Source: Emydura subglobosa (lineage: Eukaryota > Chordata > Testudines > Chelidae). Taken from it: DNA of 64,000 nt. The translations under genes and the position numbers were made by a program. Positions 8,329-20,536 of the stretch are shown piece after piece. Under the pieces are notes generated by a model that was not told where the DNA came from, did no database searches, and saw nothing but the letters and a program-made list of their open reading frames with translations. Location: NCBI GenBank assembly GCA_007922225.1, contig ML679969.1:18905368-18969367 (forward strand), written 5' to 3'. Numbering within the stretch: the first letter of the stretch is position 1; each line of letters opens with the position of its first letter.

Positions 8329-10614
8329 CTGCAATACACATCAACACAGATGATCAAGTCCTCACAAACAGGAAAATGTTGCTCCTTACCTGCAAATGGG
8401 TCTTTTCATATATTCCAATTCACTAAATGTGGTACAGCTGGTAAGTCCCCCTTGTTAGCACAGAGGCATATTTCTAGTAGATTCTTGCAGACCAATCCCC
8501 AGCCTCTAAACACACCCCAAGTAGATGCTTCCAAATAGTAAGTGTAAAATATCTGTGTCTGATAGTAACTTCCTATCGATAAGATAAAAAAAATTGACAG
8601 TAGTTTTAAGGAGGGAATAAAGGACTGGTGCATTGAGCATGTGAGAAACAACCAGTTTGTGTATAATGAATAAATGGTTTCCATTCACTATGTAATCTGC
8701 CAATTCTGGGACTGCTGGGAATTTGCAAGCAGCAAAGATCAGAACAGAGAAGGGCATGGAAAAAAAGGGTTTGTAGGATCTGAAGGGCTTTTCAGTGTCT
8801 GACAACAACAGGAATTCAGTTTTGTAATAATCAGCAAATGAATTTATTGACTACCAGGTTGCAACCCTACAGATCTCCTTGCAACAGCCTGTTTCTTTCT
8901 GCCCATGAAGCTGCCATGGAGATAGTTGTATATGTATAAATCACAGTAAGAGGGCTTCTCTGATTTGAATTGTAAACCTGAATATTAGCAGAATAAATCC
9001 ACCTTACTAGACAGGTTTTGGAGGCCTGTTCTTTGATCTCCACAAAGAACAAATGGCACTTGATCTGCAGAAAGGTTTTATTCTGTCCAGTTCTACTTTT
9101 AGGCCTCAATATCTAGGCACTGAAGGAAAATTCAACAAGGTGGTGTTGATTAGGGTAAAAAGAAATAAAGGAATCATCCTAATTATGTGACGGACCAAGT
9201 TCTCTTTCTTTATATAGAAATTCTCAGGACTATTTTGTCTGGAAAGAACTCTAGGAAAGGACAGTTCACTTACCCTGCAACTGAACTTACTGTCACAAGA
9301 AATCCCACTTTGCTGGTAAGAATAACAAAAAGCAGTTTGTTAGAGCTCAGATGGAGGCTGGCGTAAGGTTTGCAGGACCAGATTAAAACTTCTAACTGTC
9401 TATAGGAAAGTGAACAGCTGGTATAAGCCTCCTGATTGCACCTAGAAATCTACAAATACACGGTGAGTGCTTCTTGCTCATTTTAAACCACAGATCCTCA
9501 AAGCTCTTGGTGCTGCCCTGTATGATAGGCAGCAAGTAAAGGGCAAGCAATACTCTTCCCCACAAAGAGCAGTTCAGTTGAGGAGAGAGGAGGTGATGGG
9601 ACACTGGAGAAAGAGGAGTGGCAGCAGGGGAGCTATAGCCAGTTTCCCTGGCAATGGAAACCAGCTATTAAGGGCTCAGATCTCTCCTACTCTGCCTGCA
9701 TCAGGACTCCAGATGCTTAAATCTTCCCTGCCAGGCAGCTCTTTAAAGCACTGCCAACTAAGAAAGGATGAGGCAGAAAACTTGCCATCCTCTGAGGAAG
9801 AGGGTTACCCTTTCCTCTTCTTCCTTCTGACCCTTTTTCTTGGGTATTTGTGGGAGGAGAGTCCAAGGAACAGAATGAGAATCATGAAAGTGTCGAAGAA
9901 TCATCCCAAGATGACTTCCTGGGCATTTGCCTGGAATATCCAGAAGTTGAGTGGATGGTGGTCAGAGAAAAAGGGTCTGGGCAGGAGACAGAAAGATACA
10001 AGAGCCAATTCTCAGAAAGTTGTTGTATAGAAGAAGCCTGCTATCAGGCCTGAAGCAAAACTGAGTGAATACTGTGGACTCCATGTACAGTACTGAGAGT
10101 ATGGTGGACACCTCTGCCTAAAGAGGCTAGAAACTGAACTCCAAGAATCTTCCTGAAGGCTGCCTCCATAATAAACACAGACAGGCCTTCTAAGGCATTG
10201 GAAAGGCCTTGGGGGATAGTTGCTTGATGTACTATTCCATGTCAAAGACAGTATCTGAATTCACATTTTCTTTTCAACTCAAAAAAATTTTGGGTCAAAA
10301 AAGGATAATTATGAATCTTTAAAAATGTGTACTTATATTGTCTTTCCTTAGTTCAAATAAACTATGAACATTCAGAACCAAATAAAATTTGCTCAATGTT
10401 TTATTTACATTCAGCTCAGACCTGCCTCTCCAAAGATTTTAAAAATTAAAACACCTGAGATAAAAGAGTAAGGCAAGGTTCTGCATAGGTGCCTCTTTGT
10501 AACTATAAGCACCAAACCATTCCTGAACAGATCTAAACAAACAAAAATTTCCCAAATTAATATCCAAGTAGCTTTGTCAACATTAAGTGACTCTGTCCAT
10601 TGATACTTACTTAC
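8329..10614. other. EIF4G3 intron, with one unrecognised plus-strand ORF
   Basis: Intronic sequence. A 187-codon ATG-to-stop frame on the plus strand (9467-10030), antisense to the gene, matches nothing I recognise. An acidic stretch in a second frame (9850-10053, ESSQDDFLGICLEYPEVEW) looks at least as protein-like, so the region may be a decayed repeat or retrocopy. No splice-linked partner was seen. Confidence 0.4.
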
Positions 10615-10709
10615 CTTAGTGATTTTAAGGAATTTGGTGGGGTCCAGCACTCGACTGTTCTTTGCCCCCTGAACAGTGTTCCATCCACCTTCATCTACCC
10701 TCTGGACAC
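10615..10709 (-). CDS. EIF4G3: EIF4G3 exon after the MIF4G domain
   Basis: A 95-nt exon (2 nt completing a Gly codon plus 31 codons) with acceptor TTTGTAG and donor GTAAGT. It encodes VQRVDEGGWNTVQGAKNSRV and then LDPTKFLKITK. This is the eIF4G3 version; eIF4G1 has a different sequence at GGWNTV. The phase joins exactly with exon 20103-19971 (ending G in phase 1) and exon 8328-8235. Confidence 0.95.
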
Positions 10710-10924
10710 CTACAAAAACAACAGTCAATCACAACCACCTTAAAACGGATCCTGATAGTCCAAACGTACCCAAGGGCAATGTGTACAGTCCTCAACTCTA
10801 AAACTCGGCCTGAGGAAGTCAAAGAAGATGCTGAAACCCTACTGTGAGCCCAGCACAACTCTACATACAATGCGAATGTTAAGCATGAATTTTGGAGATG
10901 TATTCTAGATTAGATATTATAGAC

Positions 10925-11092
10925 CAGTGGTACTCAACTTATTTACCATTGCAGGCCGCATATGCAGCTCTCTGTGTTACATGCGCCGCATCTACATAAT
11001 ATATATACTAACTGTATGGCCCTGAAACTGTTACATGAACCACAGCTGTGTGTTGATTGGGCTGAAAGCAGCCTGGAGTTTGAGAACCACTG
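10925..11092. mobile_element. hAT-type MITE, 168 bp
   Basis: Terminal inverted repeats CAGTGGTACTCAACT and AGTTTGAGAACCACTG have the classic hAT/Charlie ends. They are flanked by a near-perfect 8-bp target duplication, TTATAGAC at 10917-10924 and TTATAGAT at 11093-11100. There is no coding capacity, so the copy was mobilised in trans. Confidence 0.88.
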
Positions 11093-11439
11093 TTATAGAT
11101 GCATGGAATATTCAAAAACTATTGTACCAATTTCATAAACATTATGTGTATCTTTCAGAGCTATGGATTGTATTTTTACTCCATAGGGGAGTTATAGGGC
11201 ATTCCTGCAGGAACTAACATCACTGGGAGGTAATTAAGTAAAATTCCTAGGCAGGTGGCAAGATTGTAGAGGGTTCACCATCTGAGGGAAATGCCATATA
11301 TGAGTTTGATCTGGTTAAAGATGGTTACTGAACAAAGAATTGAGAACTGTAAAAAGTGGCCACCCTGACATGGGAGGGAGTCACTGTCACTCAATCCAAG
11401 AATTAGCACGACATTGTGACCAAGAAGGACAGACTTGCA

Positions 11440-12880
11440 GGAAAGGTTTGAAGAACTTTGTTCCTATCTTTGTCCCATGAGTTTTGAAAAGGAAAATCAT
11501 GCCTCACCAATCTACTAGAATTCTTTGAGGGGTCAACAAGCACGTGGACAAAGGTGTTCAAGTGGGTACAGTGTACTTCAATTTTCAAAAAGCCTTTGAC
11601 ATGGTCCTTCACCAAAGGCTCTTAAGTAAAGTAAATGGTCAGGGGATAAGAGGGAAGATGGGAGCACGGATGAGGGATACGAGGGGAAGGTCTCTCCTGG
11701 ATCACAAACTGGTTAAATGACAGGAAACAAAGGGTAGGAATAAATGGTCGGTTTTCAGAATGAAGAGAGGTAAACAGTGGTGTCCCCCAGAGGTCTGTAT
11801 TGGGACTAGTACTGTTCAATATATTCATAAATGATCTGAAAAAGGGTAAAGCATGAGGGGGCAAAATTTGCAGATGATACAAAAGTACTCAAGATAGTTA
11901 AGTCCAAAGTAGACTGTGAAGTGTTACAAAGAGATTGCACAAAACTGGGTGACTGAGCAACAAAATGGCAGATGAAATTCAATATTGATAAATGCAAAGT
12001 AATGCACGTTGGAAAACATAATCCCAACTATACGTATAAAATGATGGGGTCTAAATTAGCTGTTACCACTCAAGAAAGATTTTGGAGTCATTGTAGATAG
12101 TTCTCTGAAAACATCCACTCAATGTTCAGTGGCAGTTAAAAAATGTTGGGAATCATTAGGGAAGGGATAGATAATATGACAAAATATCATATTGCCGCTT
12201 TATAAATCCATGGTATGCCCACATCTTGAATACTGCATTCAGATCTGGTCACCCTATCTCAAAAAAGATATATTGGAATTGGGAAAAATACAGAAAAGGG
12301 CAACAAAAATTATTAGAGGTATGGAAAAGCTTCCATATGAGGAGAAATTAATAAGACTGGGACTTTTCAGCTTGGGAAAGAGACAACTAAGGGGGGATAT
12401 GATAGACGTCTATCCAATCATAACAGGTGTGGAGAAAGTAAATAAGGAAGTGTTATTTACTCCTCCTCATAACACAAGAACTAGGGGTCACCAAATAAAA
12501 TTAATAGGCAGCAGGTTTAAAATGAACAAAAGGAATATTTCTTCACACAACATGCAGTCCACCTGTGGAACTCCTTGCCAGAGAATGTTGTGAAGGCCAA
12601 GACTATAACAGGGTTCAGAAAAGATCTAGATAAATTTACAGTGGATAGGTCCATCAATGGCTATTAGCCAGGATCAGCAGGGATGCAAAACCATGCTCTG
12701 AAGTGTCCCTAGCCTCTGTTTGCCATAAACTGCGAATGGGTGACAGAGGATAGATCACTTGATTACCTATTCTGTTCATTCCCTCTGAAGCACCTGGCAT
12801 TGGCCACTATCAGAAGACAGGACACTGAGCTAGATGGACCATTGATCTGACCCAGAATGGTCGTTCTTACATTCTCTATG
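11440..12880 (+). mobile_element. CR1-type LINE fragment, 5'-truncated
   Basis: Plus-strand frames carry CR1/L3-like reverse-transcriptase pieces: a KAFDMV motif near 11600, then the C-terminal part at 12192-12593 with LYKSMVCPHLEYCIQIWSPY, KIQKRATKIIRG and LGLFSLGKRQLRGDMI. The 3' end (TGGACCATTGATCTGACCCA near 12835) resembles the 3' untranslated tail of CR1/L3 elements. Several frameshifts and stops show that it is an old, dead copy. It is antisense to EIF4G3. Confidence 0.8.
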
Positions 12881-13361
12881 ATGACTGCCTGGTAAGCTAA
12901 GACCTGCATGTGAGCTGTTTGATGTTTTTAAGATAGAACAAAAACATTACAGAGAAAACCTGAATAATACTTTCTTTACGAAGGCTGACTGGCCACTGGT
13001 TGGGCCAGTCATTGCTCTAAAAGCAGAGCTGCAGTTGCTGAACTAAACTCAGACTAGCTGGGATAATCACGGTGAATTGCAAGAGGGAGTCACAGACCTC
13101 CGCCTTCAGGAAGGTGATAGAGGCATGAGACCTAAGTGGAGTGCCCTTAAGAAGGTCACCTGAAAAGGGTCAGAGAAGCAGTTACCTCAGGAATTGTGGC
13201 ACACATAGATTATTAATTGTTGTATTGTAAACAGGCTGGAAAAAGAAGCACCACAATTTTGAAGGATAAACATTTTTTGTCATATTTCCCTCTGACTACA
13301 GCACAATTTTCTCAGTCTGTGTTCCTGGTGTTTTGATTTAGTCATTTGAATGTATTGTGTA

Positions 13362-14802
13362 ACATAAAAAGTTCCAAAAAGAGGCAGAAGAAATGGCTTC
13401 CTGCTACCTTTGAAAACTCGTGGCAATTGGGTGATGTCCTGGACGATTGGAAAAAGACAAATATAGTGCCCATCTTCAGAAAAGGGAAGGAGGAAGATCT
13501 GGGAAACTACAGATCAGTCGGCCTCACCTCAGTCCCCAGAAAAATCATGGAGCAGGTCCTCAAGGAATCCATGTTGAAGCATTTAGAGGAGAGGAAGGTA
13601 ATCAGGACCCTCAGCATGGATTCACCACAGCCAAGTCATGCCTCACCAACCTGATTGCCTTCTATGATGAGATGACTGGCTCTGTGGATGTGGGGAAAGT
13701 GGTGGACATGATATACCTAAACATTAGCAAAGCTTTTGATACAGTATTCTTGCCAGCAAATTAAAGAAGTATGGGTTGGATGAATGAACTATAAGGTGGT
13801 TCAGAGAGCTGGCTGGATCGTTGGGCTCAATGGGTAGTGATAAATGGCTTGATGTTTAGTTGGCAGCCAGTATCAAGCAAAGTGCCCCAGAGGTTGGTCC
13901 AGGAGCCGTTTCATGGATTGCACCCTCAGCAAGTTTTGTGGATAACACTAAGCTGGGGGTGCTGGTAGATACACTGGAGGATAGGGATAGGATACAGAGT
14001 GAGGATTGGTCCAAAAGAAATCTGATGAGGTTCAACAAGGAGAAGTGCTGAGTCCTGCACTTAGGATGGAAGAATCCCATGCACTGCTACAGAGTGGGGT
14101 CCATCTGGCTAAGCAGCAATTCTTCAGAAAAGGACCTGGGGGTTACAGTGCATAAGAAACTGGATATGAGTCAACAATGTGTCTTTATTGCCAAGAAGGC
14201 TAATGGCATATTGGGCTGCATTAGTAGGAGCATTGCCAGAAGATTGAAGAAAGTGATTTTTCCCCTTTATTCCGCACTGGTGAAGCTACATCTGGAGTAT
14301 TTTGTCCAGTTTTGGGCCCCCCACTACAGGAAGGATGTGGACAAATTGGAGACAGTCCAGCGGAGGGACACCGAAAATGATTAGGGGGCTGAGGCACATG
14401 ATTTATGAGGAGAGGCTGAGGGAATGGGGCTTATTTAATCTGCAGAAGAGAAGAGTGAAGAGGGATTTGATAGCAGCCTTCAATTACCTGAAAGGGAGTT
14501 CTAGAGAGGATGGAGCTAGGCTGTTCTCAGTGGTGGCAGAACAAGGAGCAGTGGTCTCAAGTTGCAGTGGGGGAGGTCTAGGTTGGATATTAGGAAAACT
14601 TTTCTTACTAGGAGAGTGGTGAAGCACTGGAAGGGGTTACCTAAGGAGGTTGTAGAATCTCCATCCTTAGAGATTATTAAGGCCCGACTTGATAAAGCCC
14701 TGGCTGAAATGATTTAGTTGTGAAAGGTCCTGCTTTGAGCAGGCGGCTGGACTAGATGACCTTTTGAGGTCCCCTCCAGGCCTAATCTTCTATGATTCTA
14801 CC
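13362..14802 (+). mobile_element. CR1 LINE fragment, 5'-truncated
   Basis: RT fragments in order are [75 protein letters not shown] and LYSALVKLHLEYFVQFW, then the MIYEERLREWGLFNLQKRR tail. The 3' end is the CR1 signature with TCTATGATTCTA at 14790-14801. The frame is broken several times, and the FADD-type catalytic segment is damaged. Insertion is antisense to the gene. Confidence 0.88.
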
Positions 14803-15751
14803 TGAAACAGCCTGATGAAAGCAGCACTCGCTGCACAGATTCAGCACACACATCTTTCAGCCTGCAAGATGAATCATTTCTAGAGATTCAGGCAGAGTTT
14901 CTTTCCTACTATTATTATAAATTATGAATCATTAAAAATAGAAGCCAATATGCATTTTGTCTGCTTCTTTTTTAATTATATCTCTTGTTTTGTAATTTTT
15001 AGTATATCACAGAAGATTTTTCTGCATTGGGTCTGTCAAGCATTCTTCCTTGACTTATGCTTCATTGCTTGCCAATTGTTTAACCTTACTCTTATTTCTT
15101 TACCTACTGGTTCTTGTACATAAAACTGCTCTCCATGCTTGTGGTCTCATTAGCCATTTTAGACTGGAAATCTTTTTAAAGTTATTTTTTGTTTTACTTT
15201 TATCTAGTACCTGGTGGTACATTGTATCTGTGCATTTCTAGTGGTCCCACCAGTTCAGAACAATTTGGAATTTAAAAATAATTTAGAAAAAAATGTCTAG
15301 CCATTATAGTTATGAAGAAAAACTTCTGACCATGAATCAGTGCACTGCTGTCTTACTGAAATTGCTAAGGCCATATCTTCACTGCTGAGTGCAGTCGACT
15401 TACTTTAAGTCAACTTTCAGCAGCTGATTTTTAGAAGTCGCAGCAGCGTGTATACAATACGCTGTTTGCGCAGGTCTCCTGTGTTTACACTGAGCACTCT
15501 TAATTTGAACTGCAAAGCAGTGCAATATGGGTAGTTATCCCACAGTGCAACTAGCCATGGTGACTGTTGGGACAAGTGTCACTGTGCTATGATGCAACGC
15601 TGCTTCCCCCTCTCTTCCCCCCTCCAAACAAACAGGAAAAGTATTTTTGTGCTGTTTTCTTACTACCCGCGCTCACCATGCTGCAGAGACATGGAGCCAG
15701 CTCAACTCTGCACTATTATTGTGAGCATTACAAGTACATCGCGGCTTATCA

Positions 15752-16933
15752 TTGAGTATTTTCAAAGTAGAGCAAGAAGCCAAAGCACACACAACAGCGA
15801 TGCTACAAGCCATTGAGCAGAACAATTCCCGATTGCTGCAGGGTGTAACGAATCATCTGCATTCCGTGGAGTGCCGGTTCTGGTGCAGGGAAACAAGCAC
15901 AGACTGGTGGGACTGCATCGTTATGCAGCTGTGAGATGATGATTAGTGGCTGCAAAACTTTTGTATGCGAAAGGCAACTTTCCTGGAACTGTGCTTGGAG
16001 CTGGCCCTGTCCCTGAAGTGCGTGAATACTCGCTTGAGACAAGTTCTGACAATGGAGAAGAGAGTCGCCATCGCTCTGTAGAAGCTGGCAACCCCAGACT
16101 GTTACTGCTCGGTTGGGAATCAATTCGGAGTCGGTAAATCTACAATGGGCACCGCTGTGATTCAAGTATGCAGGGCCATCAATAGACTTCTTCTACGAAC
16201 GCTAGTGACTTTGGGAAATGTGCAGGACATAGTGGATGGGTTTGCCACAATGGGGTTCCCAAACTGCGGGGGGGCCATTGATGGGACGCGCATCCCTATC
16301 TTAGCGCCTGTCCACCTAGCACCCGAGTACGTAAACCGCAAGGGGTACTTCTCCATGGTCCTGCAGGGGCTTGTGGATCACAGGGGTGGTTTCACCGACA
16401 TCTATGTGGGGTGGTCTGGGAAGGTGCATGATGCATGCGTATTTCGTAATTTGGGGCTGTTCTCTAATATGCAGTCGGAAACTTTTTTCCCAGACCAAAA
16501 CATTCAAATTGGGGGTATGGAAATGCCCATAGTAATCCTGGGGGATCCTGCCTACCCCTTGCTCCCTTGGCTAATAAAGCCGTACACCGGTCAACTTGAC
16601 AGCGACAAGGAGTGTTTTAATAAGAGGTTAAGCAGTTGCAGAATGGTTGTAGAATGTGCCTTTGGGCATTTAAAGGGTAGATGGAGGAGTCTCCTCACTA
16701 GGCTGGACATGACTGAGAAGAACCTCCCTTCTGTGATATCTGCATGCTGTATTCTTCATAATGTGTGTGAAGCGAAGGGTGAGAGGTTCCCCCAGGGTTG
16801 GGCTGTGAAGGCAGAAAGACTGGCTGCCAATTATGAGCAGCCAGATGACAGCACTACGCTGAGAGCTAACCGCGTAGTGCTTTGCATTAGGGAAGCTTTG
16901 AAAACCAGGTTCTGCAATGAGATGCAGGACTGA
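15752..16933 (+). pseudogene. Harbinger transposase (HARBI1-like), interrupted by three stops
   Basis: A long frame with DDE-nuclease signatures: GGAIDGTRIPILAP, YFSMVLQGLVDHRGGF, VGWSGKVHDACVFRN, ILGDPAYPLLPWL and RMVVECAFGHLKGRW. From the ATG at 16145 the conserved acidic residues are D46, D96, D134 and E170, among them the catalytic triad. Upstream, the same frame reads WWDCIVMQL, then RKATFLELCLE and VGNQFGVGKSTMG, broken by stops at 15932-15934, 15944-15946 and 16079-16081. The 262-codon ORF from 16145 is therefore only the C-terminal part. The transposase needs the Myb-like partner for DNA binding and nuclear import in characterised members. Confidence 0.88.
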
Positions 16934-17670
16934 TTTCTGTTCCTGCATGTTGTTTGCCTTTGGTGAAACCAGCCCCCCATCGATATCTGTACCCGACAAA
17001 TCCCTCCAGAACAAGATATGATTTATAAAGAAAAGTGTTGAAATGATGCTTAACTTTATTTATGAACATTCAAGTCATGGGGGAAAGGGGGGAGTGTTCA
17101 TTCACTGTCTCAAGGGGTAGGGTGGTAGCTTGCCAGCCAGCTGTCAGCGTGGCCACTGCTGCTTTCTGTTTGTCTCCACTGGGGTAGAGGCGAGCATGTA
17201 CTGCAGCCTGGCCAGTCTCCTTAGAGATTGGCTGGGGGCTGGGGAGTGGGTTGGCATCAAAGTCCTCGGCTGAGGAGCATTATGGAGGGGCTGCAGCATG
17301 ACTTTGTCCTTCCTCTGTTCCTCCTGAAGCTCCACAAGCTTCCGCAGCATGTCTGCCTGGTCCCACATGATTCGCAGCATCTCCTGTGTGGTACTGTGAT
17401 CATGCTCCATTGTTTCTCTGCGAGTCTCCCTATCCATGTCCATATTCTGGGAAAAGGTGAGCCGCCACATGCTTTGCTGTGTCTCTGTGGCCGCTGAGGG
17501 GTTCATGAGCTCGCAAAACATGTCATCTCTTGTTTTTTTCCCCCTCTTTCTAATCTGCGATAGTCTTTCTGCAGCATTTTTTGAGGGTGGGGCCAAGGCC
17601 GAGGTGTCTACAGAATGAAAAAAAAATAACAAGGTAGCCACTGTTAGCATAGTGAAGAAAATGATACAAC

Positions 17671-17720
17671 TGCAACAATGTAGACAATAATCCCCTGCAA
17701 CAATGTAGACAATAATCCCC
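17671..17720. repeat. Tandem duplication, two perfect 25-bp units
   Basis: The unit TGCAACAATGTAGACAATAA plus TCCCC occurs twice without mismatch, inside the intron of the Myb-like gene. Identity suggests a recent slippage or duplication. Confidence 0.9.
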
Positions 17721-17815
17721 ATGCAGTGCACAGGGCAAACACAGAGCCCCATTACATTCCTGAGGTCCCAGAAGGGTCTGCTCTCTGTGCCCTTACAGAG
17801 AGGATCTGAGGACAG

Positions 17816-17857
17816 TGTGGTGTGTGTGTGTGGGGGGGGGGGAGGGGGGGGGGGGGA
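17816..17857. repeat. (GT)n followed by G-rich tract
   Basis: A GT run passes into G10-A-G13-type sequence on the plus strand. G-quadruplex formation is possible. No function is evident. Confidence 0.9.
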
Positions 17858-19127
17858 GAATAGGGGGCAGTCTCTGCTGGTATTTTAAACCCTTACAGAG
17901 AGGAACTGCGGAGAGCGTGGGTGGGGGAGTCTCTGCTTAAAACAAAGATTTGCTGGACACAGCGGGGTACCAGCAGTGTTCCACCATGATGCAGGCTCCC
18001 TTCATTGCAGCAAAGTATCCTACCGTGGAGGGAGGAACAAGGCAGCCCTCCCCTGAAAATTTTTGCGAAGGATAACAGATTACATACATGAAAGTTTCCG
18101 TGAGATATCAACTGATGATAAACGGAGCATTTCTCATCACACAAATAAACTGTTCCCTAGGTAACCCCCCAGTACAGTCACCGAAACACCTGAAATCCCC
18201 TTCGTGCCCCCTCCCCCCACCAAAGTAAAAGGACAGAACTGCTAAGAAGAAAAAAAAAAACTCACCAGATATGCCTTCCACGGGATCATTAGTGCTGTCC
18301 TGTGTGCTGCTGGACTGCTCTGGTGTCAGAAATATGTCCTGACTTTCAAGGAGAACGGACACCCCACTCTCATGCACCCTGCTCTCATCAGCCTTCTCCT
18401 CCTCCTCGTTGTCCATGGAGTCCTCATCATTGTCCATGGACTGTGACCTATTAGAGGTAACGATGCTGCGGGGTGGCACCGTGGTGGGATCGCCACCGAG
18501 AATTGCATGCACCTCATCATAGAAGCGGCATGTTTTGGGCGAGGAGCCAGAACGGCTGTTAGCTTCCCGGCTTTCTGATATGACTGACGCAGCTCCTTGA
18601 TCTTCACGCGGCACTGCTGACCGTCCCTCTTGTGTCCCTTCTCCAGCATGCTCTGGGATATCTTCCCATAAATGTCCAGATTCCTTTTACTGGGTTTGAG
18701 CTGAGCCAGAACGGACTCCTCACCCCACAGCCCGATGATATCCAAGACCTCTGATCAACTCCATGCTGGAGCGGTTTGGGCTTTGCAGTAGCCATGCAGA
18801 GAACAGTGAAAAAGCTTTCTCCGTGCTGGCAGCACAGGAAATGAAAATTCAAATCTTCCCGGGGCTTGAGAGAAGGGAACATTTCCTGGTAGCGTGACCA
18901 CAGAGCAGCACAGCGTGACTGTCCAGAACGGTCAAAACGGTGCATTGTGGGATACCTCCTGGAGGCCAATAAATTCGATTTAAGGGAAGTTGTGTCTACA
19001 CTAACACTAAATCGAATTAACAAATTCGATTTAGGCGCTATGCCACTTGCAGAGGTGGTCTTATTAAGTCGATTTTTGAGGCAACTTAATTCGAACTAAC
19101 AGTGGTGCCAGTGTAGATGCAGGTGTA

Positions 19128-19163
19128 CGTAGGTCGACGTAAGTGACTTTACGTCGATCTACG
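19128..19163. repeat. Subterminal hairpin of the Harbinger element
   Basis: CGTAGGTCGACGTAA (19128-19142) and TTACGTCGATCTACG (19149-19163) are inverted with one mismatch and a 6-nt loop. A related GTCGACTTA lies at the left end, so this is a likely binding site for the Myb-like protein or transposase. Confidence 0.7.
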
Positions 19164-19604
19164 TTGCCAGGGTAGACCAGGCCTAAGACTGGTCAAAACA
19201 ATGAGGCAATTCAGTGCTGGGATAACCAAATGTTTTGCTACTGAAATCACTAGGATCCAGACCTGCTTTTAGTACAGTATAGTAGCACTGTACAGTAGTA
19301 CGGTAGCTCAGAAAAGGATGAACAGTCCCTATTCATCTCAATGGATGTTTAACGTTAATGCCTAATAACCTGACTGTAAATTATCACACCCTTTCACACG
19401 ATAAACTGCACCTTACTGTGGGAGTACTCCCATTTGTTGAAATCAGAGTAATCATGAAATAAGATGCTACTCGGTGTGAGTAAGACGGGAAGAATGTGAC
19501 TCCTAAATAGTAATTATGATACTTTGAGATCCCTGGGAAGTCCTAGAGAAGTGCAGTGATTCACATCAATGTAACATTTAAGCATCAACCACCCACCTGG
19601 TGAA

Positions 19605-19702
19605 ATCACCATTTTACAAATAGGGAAACTGAGGCATTTCAGAACTTAAGTGATTTGCCCAAAAAACCCGACATACACAGGAAGTCAGTGCAGAGCCTAC
19701 AA
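19605..19702 (+). repeat. MIR/CORE-SINE fragment
   Basis: CCATTTTACAAATAGGGAAA then CTGAGGCATTTCAGAACTTA and GTGATTTGCCC match the well-known MIR core. About 100 bp remain with many substitutions, as expected for an ancient amniote SINE. Confidence 0.75.
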
Positions 19703-19970
19703 TGGAACTAGATTTCCATAAGCCCGTCTTTGTTAACCATCTCATCAGTGATCATTTGAACAGGAGAAACCAGCTTCTTTGGGAGGGTGGATGGTGCTTG
19801 ACACTGCAGAAGCATGCTGGAGAAAGTACCCTCAGATTTTCCTCCTTTACTAATCACATTTATGTCCATGACAAAAATTCCTTAACAGAACTGGGCATTT
19901 TTAATATGATTCTGAACTGCTGGCAGTGGGTGCCTCGCAGTGAAATGGGAGCTAAGGTGTGGTTCCTTAC

Positions 19971-20103
19971 CTGGTCTTCTCTTCTCTTTGGTCATGAGTT
20001 GCTGAACCTTTCTCTGCTCTTCTTGCTCTTCAATTTTTGCTTCTTTATGGATCTGCTCTATAGTCTTGGGGCCTTGATCAGCTCTCCGGGATACCCAGTT
20101 GCA
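19971..20103 (-). CDS. EIF4G3: EIF4G3 exon, C-terminal edge of MIF4G
   Basis: A 133-nt exon (44 codons plus 1 nt) with acceptor TATACAG and donor GTAAGG. It encodes [20 protein letters not shown], an [13 protein letters not shown] charged helix and [18 protein letters not shown] distinguishes eIF4G3 from eIF4G1. The segment leaves the HEAT repeats for a highly charged linker. It is continuous with exon 23544-23440 (phase 0) and exon 10709-10615 (phase 1). Confidence 0.96.
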
Positions 20104-20256
20104 CTGTATAAGGCAGTACACAAGAACCTAAAATGAGTTCTATGGCATTTACAGAGAGGCCTAGTAAATGTGATACTATGAACATGGTGAGAGTAAGGTT
20201 TTAAAAGTGGCACAAACAGTTCAATAGCTACCTGGTCAGTAATCTTCTCACCCTTA

Positions 20257-20530
20257 GGGTATGTCTACACCACAATTAGACACCCACGGCTGGCCCGTGC
20301 AAGCTGACTTGGGCTAGCAGGGCTTGGGCTGCAGGGCTGTTTAATTGCAGTGTAGACATACTCTGAGACATTCCGGCTCAGGCTGCGCCTGGGATCCTCT
20401 CACCTCAGTGTCCTAAAGCCGGGGCTCCAGCCTGAGACCGAACATCTACCCTGCAACTAAACAGCCCTGCGAGCCTGCATCAGCTGGCATAGGTCAGTCG
20501 TGGGTTTTTAACTGCAGTGTAGACATACCC
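20257..20530. mobile_element. Harbinger-type MITE, 274 bp
   Basis: GGGTATGTCTACACC at the left and GTGTAGACATACCC at the right form perfect inverted ends over 14 bp. TTA flanks both sides (20254-20256 and 20531-20533), the expected TWA duplication. An internal GTGTAGACATACTC at about 20349-20362 looks like a second, degenerate terminus, so the MITE may be composite. Confidence 0.85.
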
Positions 20531-20536
20531 TTAAAG

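Larger units (their letters stand above)
17144..18745 (-). pseudogene. Harbinger-associated Myb/SANT-like gene, two exons, frameshifted
   Basis: The first exon (about 18745-18267) encodes a trihelix Myb/SANT-like domain: GEESVLAQLKPSKRNLDIYG, then QCRVKIKELRQSYQK. A frameshift near 18550-18580 moves the remainder (SGSSPKTCRFYDEVHAILGG and an acidic tract) into another frame. A donor GTGAG at about 18266 and an acceptor TTCTGTAG at about 17611 join it to KNAAERLSQIRKRGKKTRDD and MFCELMNPS, a basic and then Gln/Met-rich helical tail. The layout matches the DNA-binding partner of Harbinger transposases. It converges with the transposase. Confidence 0.75.
15369..19183. mobile_element. PIF/Harbinger DNA transposon, 3.8 kb
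   Basis: The ends are GGCCATATCTTCACT on the left and, inverted, GGCCTGGTCTACCCT on the right. They are flanked on both sides by TAA (15366-15368 and 19184-19186), the 3-bp TWA duplication of Harbinger elements. Inside are a transposase gene on the plus strand and a convergent Myb/SANT-like gene on the minus strand. This two-gene layout is standard for autonomous Harbinger elements. Both genes are mutated, so the copy is probably inactive. It lies in the intron between exons 20103-19971 and 10709-10615. Confidence 0.9.

Noticed and set aside
17671..17720. CRISPR-like direct repeats
   Set aside because: Only two adjacent units without spacer, in a vertebrate genome; a simple tandem duplication.
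19702..20136. 144-codon plus-strand ORF
   Set aside because: Overlaps exon 20103-19971 in antisense; no recognisable product.
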